Shown: piece by piece, positions 5,384-7,377 of the stretch | Layout: every line of letters starts with the position of its first letter | How positions within the stretch are numbered: position 1 is the first letter of the stretch | NCBI GenBank assembly: GCA_043777755.1 | Contig: JAYWHK010000260.1 | Span: forward strand, 1 to 7,377 | Direction of reading: 5' to 3' | DNA from: CANHEE01 sp043777755 | Lineage (GTDB): Bacteria > Bacteroidota > Bacteroidia > Chitinophagales > Saprospiraceae | Length of the DNA stretch: 7,377 nucleotides | Notes under the pieces: model-generated | Told to the model about the DNA's origin: nothing | Seen by the model: the letters and a program-made list of their open reading frames with translations, nothing else | Database searches by the model: none | Translations under genes and position numbers: made by a program

Positions 5384-6136
5384 TTATTTTACCCCGATTC
5401 GTCCAGTATAGTCAATTCTGTTGAGTAAAATTTGAATGTTATGTTCTTGCAAATACTCATCAATTGCTTTTCGTGCGCCTTGCCAATGCCCATAGTCATC
5501 AATAATTAGGACACCACCTTTTGACAAAAGCGGAAAGAGGTGTACCATTTCATGTTTTGTACTTTCGTACCAATCTGTATCAAGGCGCAAAATCGCAATT
5601 TTATTAGGTAGCGTATTCGGGATTGTATCTTCTACTTTTCCTTGTACGTAAGTGATTTTGTCGGCAGGATAGTTGGTTTTTGCCATGTTGTTTTTGACCT
5701 CATCAAGGGTAGAGTAACACCAGATTTGGTCTTGGATTTTGTCGGCGTTATCCAGAAGGTTTTGAGCTTCGCTGCCATCAAAATGCACATCATTTTCAGT
5801 AGGTTTGGACATGCCTTCAAACGTATCGTAGAGATACAAATGTCGTTGTTTATCATTATTTTGTAAAAGACGCAGCGCAGCAGTCATAGAGCTTCCACCT
5901 CGCCAAACGCCACACTCTACAATGTCACCTTCGATTTTGTTTGCAACTACATAATCTACGGCATTGATGAAAGCAAACATTCTCTCAGGAGAAGTCATGG
6001 TATATGTCTTGACTGTTTGAATGATTTTTACGTCGTTTTCACTAAAGTCAGGATATTTTTTTTGCTCAAAATCAGTACTTAGTTTTTTGAGTTCGTAGCC
6101 AAAATTTTTTAAGACCTTTATTACAAGATTTTTCAT
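5384..6136 (-). CDS. TylF/MycF-family O-methyltransferase (SAM- and metal-dependent)
   Basis: A 250-residue class I methyltransferase of the TylF/macrocin O-methyltransferase family, whose known members methylate sugar hydroxyls. The SAM loop is IVECGVWRGGSS (72-83), followed by LYLYDTFEGM (100-109). The divalent-metal cluster is D186/D188 (ILRLDTDWYEST) with D213-D214 (LIIDDYGHW), and GARKAIDEY closes the fold. This matches the conserved Asp ligands of the MycF type. In Bacteroidota such genes commonly sit in surface-polysaccharide loci, so a capping or modifying O-methylation of a glycan is likely; the exact substrate is not readable. The start at 6136 is supported by a promoter 26 bp upstream. 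Its stop codon TAA (5386-5384) directly abuts the TAG of the convergent DNRLRE gene, with no spacer. It is transcribed in the same direction as the next T9SS gene but separated from it by a terminator. Confidence 0.92.
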   Translation of the reverse strand: MKNLVIKVLKNFGYELKKLSTDFEQKKYPDFSENDVKIIQTVKTYTMTSPERMFAFINAVDYVVANKIEGDIVECGVWRGGSSMTAALRLLQNNDKQRHLYLYDTFEGMSKPTENDVHFDGSEAQNLLDNADKIQDQIWCYSTLDEVKNNMAKTNYPADKITYVQGKVEDTIPNTLPNKIAILRLDTDWYESTKHEMVHLFPLLSKGGVLIIDDYGHWQGARKAIDEYLQEHNIQILLNRIDYTGRIGVK

Positions 6137-6161
6137 ATAAGTAGAATATTATAATTTTTTG

Positions 6162-6192
6162 CAAAAGTAAGTATAAAAAAAAGAGCTTTCAA
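6162..6192 (-). promoter_or_regulatory. Promoter of the TylF-type methyltransferase gene
   Basis: On the minus strand, TACTTTTG (6169-6162) is an exact TAnnTTTG -7 box, with TTG (6192-6190) as the -33 element 20 bp upstream. Predicted transcription starts near 6158, giving a leader of about 22 nt. The -33 box lies inside the terminator palindrome of the preceding gene. Confidence 0.6.
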
Positions 6193-6213
6193 TATTGAAA
6201 GCTCTTTTTTTTA
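6174..6213 (-). terminator. Rho-independent terminator of the T9SS type A cargo gene (40-bp perfect palindrome)
   Basis: The whole segment is its own reverse complement. The GC-containing core GAGCTTTC (6183-6190) pairs with GAAAGCTC (6197-6204) around an AATATT loop, flanked by eight A and eight T. It begins within the TAA stop (6213-6211) of the gene read leftwards and provides a U8 tract on the minus strand. By symmetry it could also stop transcription coming from the left. Confidence 0.88.
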
Positions 6214-7179
6214 GTTTGTAATAAACATTTTTTTTGTATCAATCTCTCGACCTTCAATTAATAAAGTATAAAAGTACATTCCTGCTTCTAAACTATTTGC
6301 TTGAAGGGTGATTTCTTGATTACCAGAAATATTCATGAAATTGTATTGTTTGACCATTCTTCCATTGACATCAAATACAAAAATATTTGCTTTACTTACG
6401 TGGTCTGGCGTGAAAAATTTAATTTTTGTGTCTGAATTGGTCGGATTTGGTTCATTTTGCTGTAATTTCACCAAACTCGAAACGGGATCTACAAAAAGTC
6501 CTACTTTCTTCTTTAACGCTGCAATATCTGTTTCGGCAGTTGCCAACCTCGTTTTTAAATCACTAATGGTTGCATTCAAATCTGTCAAAAGCGTTGTGCT
6601 TTTTAATACATTTCCGTTGGCATCAGAAGTTAAGATAAAGCTACTTCCTGCTGTAAGGTTTTCCATTCTTACAGTTCCTTTGCTATGTAAATTAGCGGAA
6701 GGTGCTTTTGTTCCAATTCCAATTTTTCCATCAGCAGCGATGCGCATGGCTTCAGTTGGTGTAGCCAAATTGTTGTAAAAACGAATAAAGCCATTACTTC
6801 CTAAATTTAAAGATTTGCCATTGGTTGCCATGCTAAAAGCCTCATCAAAATCAGAAACACTGTCATACGTAGAGCCATTAAAAGAAAGGTTGCCAAAAAC
6901 ACTTTGGTCATTTGATGCTGTCATTCTTAGTCCTATTGCAGAACTTCCACTTGTATTTGTATTGTCTAATTGAACAAAAAAACGTCCAGTTGTTGCTTCA
7001 TTACCAACAATATGAAGTTTTTGAGTAGGTGTTTTTGTTCCAATTCCAACATTCAAAGGCGAAACAGTATTGGTGCTACTTTGTAAATAGACGGAATTGC
7101 CGCTGCCGCCAACGGATTGGGCAAAAATCCCACTTGCGAAAAGCGATAAAAAACTTAGTGTTAATGTAAATTTCTTCAT
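6211..7179 (-). CDS. Secreted T9SS type A sorting-domain protein with tail-fibre-like GIGT repeats and coiled coil
   Basis: A 322-residue exported protein. The signal peptide covers residues 1-20 (hydrophobic core then GIFA, cut before Q21). The body is Gly/Ser/Asn/Thr-rich beta sequence with two copies of a motif seen in phage tail-fibre-like and Bacteroidota surface proteins: VGIGTKTPTQKLHIVGN (44-60) and IGIGTKAPSANLHSKGT (153-169). A heptad-like stretch LLTDLNATISDLKTRLATAE-DIAALKKKVG (197-227) predicts a coiled coil, probably trimeric as in fibre proteins. The C-terminus (about 238-322) is a type A T9SS sorting domain: LQQNEPNPTNSDTKIKF, IFVFDVNGRMVKQYN, LEAGMYFYTLLIEG and TKKMFITN. It is therefore exported and then anchored or released at the cell surface. 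The function is probably structural or adhesive; no enzyme motif is visible. The start at 7179 is fixed by the signal peptide and the promoter. Confidence 0.9.
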   Translation of the reverse strand: MKKFTLTLSFLSLFASGIFAQSVGGSGNSVYLQSSTNTVSPLNVGIGTKTPTQKLHIVGNEATTGRFFVQLDNTNTSGSSAIGLRMTASNDQSVFGNLSFNGSTYDSVSDFDEAFSMATNGKSLNLGSNGFIRFYNNLATPTEAMRIAADGKIGIGTKAPSANLHSKGTVRMENLTAGSSFILTSDANGNVLKSTTLLTDLNATISDLKTRLATAETDIAALKKKVGLFVDPVSSLVKLQQNEPNPTNSDTKIKFFTPDHVSKANIFVFDVNGRMVKQYNFMNISGNQEITLQANSLEAGMYFYTLLIEGREIDTKKMFITN

Positions 7180-7215
7180 GTTTTAAATTTTTTTTATTTT
7201 GAAAAATTATTTTTG

Positions 7216-7223
7216 CAAATGTA
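7216..7223 (-). promoter_or_regulatory. -7 promoter box of the T9SS type A cargo gene
   Basis: TACATTTG on the minus strand is an exact TAnnTTTG match 36 bp before the ATG. Predicted transcription starts near 7212, with an A/T-rich leader of about 33 nt. No TTG is present at the -33 position, which falls inside A/T heptamer repeats. Confidence 0.5.
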
Positions 7224-7238
7224 ATATTTGTTTTTAAA

Positions 7239-7262
7239 TAAAAAATAAAAAATAAAAAATAA
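7239..7262. repeat. Tandem A-tract heptamer (TAAAAAA x3)
   Basis: Three perfect copies of TAAAAAA (7239-7245, 7246-7252, 7253-7259) are followed by a partial copy. They cover the expected -33 and upstream region of the cargo-gene promoter. They may act as a bent or UP-like element, or as a slippage-prone tract that alters promoter strength. Confidence 0.6.
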
Positions 7263-7318
7263 TTTTTTTCATCGTAAAAGCAGGTTAAACGCATCAATTA
7301 AGACATTTCTATGACAAT

Positions 7319-7377
7319 TTAAGGATTGCCTTTATTGATAAAATCATAAATGACATCAAAAGCATATTGATTATCCC
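7319..7377 (-). CDS. Possible C-terminal tail of a gene entering from the right edge
   Basis: On the minus strand a frame open from the edge ends at TAA (7321-7319), giving 18 codons, DNQYAFDVIYDFINKGNP. The composition is protein-like (acidic/aromatic helix then a Gly-Asn-Pro end). However, 18 codons is too short to exclude chance, and a second frame is also open for 22 codons. If real, it is followed by about 95 bp before the promoter of the T9SS cargo gene. No function can be assigned. Confidence 0.25.
   Translation of the reverse strand, partial: DNQYAFDVIYDFINKGNP

Noticed and set aside
81..7294. A 14-base sequence, ATGCGTTTAACCTG (81-94), recurs as its reverse complement at 7281-7294, suggesting terminal inverted repeats of an element.
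   Set aside because: One 14-bp match is close to chance expectation for 7.4 kb of AT-rich DNA. It does not extend on either side, and the left copy lies inside a coding frame.
1..7377. tRNA, rRNA, CRISPR array, riboswitch, insertion sequence or transposase.
   Set aside because: No cloverleaf with CCA or T-loop, no regularly spaced direct repeats, no DDE transposase motif and no recognisable riboswitch consensus were seen on either strand by eye. Covariance-model searches were not possible.

Overview
The window reads as an accessory or surface-polysaccharide stretch of an AT-rich Bacteroidota chromosome. Four independent signs support this. (1) Two encoded proteins end in type IX secretion (T9SS) C-terminal domains, one of the gliding-motility-associated CHU_C kind and one of the Por_Secre_tail kind. 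(2) The Zn-ribbon protein belongs to a small family I know from Bacteroidota. (3) No start has a convincing Shine-Dalgarno sequence. (4) Five of the six complete transcription units have an exact TAnnTTTG -7 box, the Bacteroidota housekeeping promoter motif, 5-37 bp before the start codon. I cannot assign genus or order.

Layout. The first ~394 bases hold the 3' end of a membrane-protein gene (+) that begins outside the window. It converges on a tyrosine-recombinase gene (-, 618-1763) across a 223-bp gap. That gap is packed with inverted repeats (413-594), is locally GC-richer than its surroundings, and is the least explained DNA here. Divergent from the integrase is a small CxxC/CxxxC Zn-ribbon gene (+, 1918-2271) that may be transcribed as a leaderless mRNA. 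After a featureless 236-bp convergent gap comes a two-gene minus-strand operon (4375-2508): a class I SAM methyltransferase whose stop codon overlaps the start of a GT4 glycosyltransferase (ATGA). Divergent from it is a secreted DNRLRE-type protein with a CHU_C T9SS domain (+, 4400-5383). Its stop codon directly abuts the stop of a convergent TylF/MycF-type O-methyltransferase (-, 5384-6136). Next on the minus strand is a T9SS type A cargo protein with tail-fibre-like GIGT repeats and a coiled coil (7179-6211). It ends in a 40-bp perfect palindrome that is probably its terminator and also contains the -33 box of the TylF-type gene. The right edge may hold the last 18 codons of another minus-strand gene. 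No gene-free stretch exceeds 300 bases.

How the parts fit together. The glycosyltransferase and the two methyltransferases look like glycan assembly and modification enzymes for a lipopolysaccharide, capsule or exopolysaccharide. The two T9SS cargo proteins are surface or extracellular products. In T9SS organisms, cargo is often attached to a form of LPS, so the mixture is coherent, but any direct link between these particular genes is inference. The recombinase next to a folded repeat cluster is the best candidate for something unusual. It resembles integron integrases in its extreme C-terminus but lacks their diagnostic insertion, so I describe it as a solitary Bacteroidota-type integrase with a possible adjacent recombination or repeat element, not as an integron.
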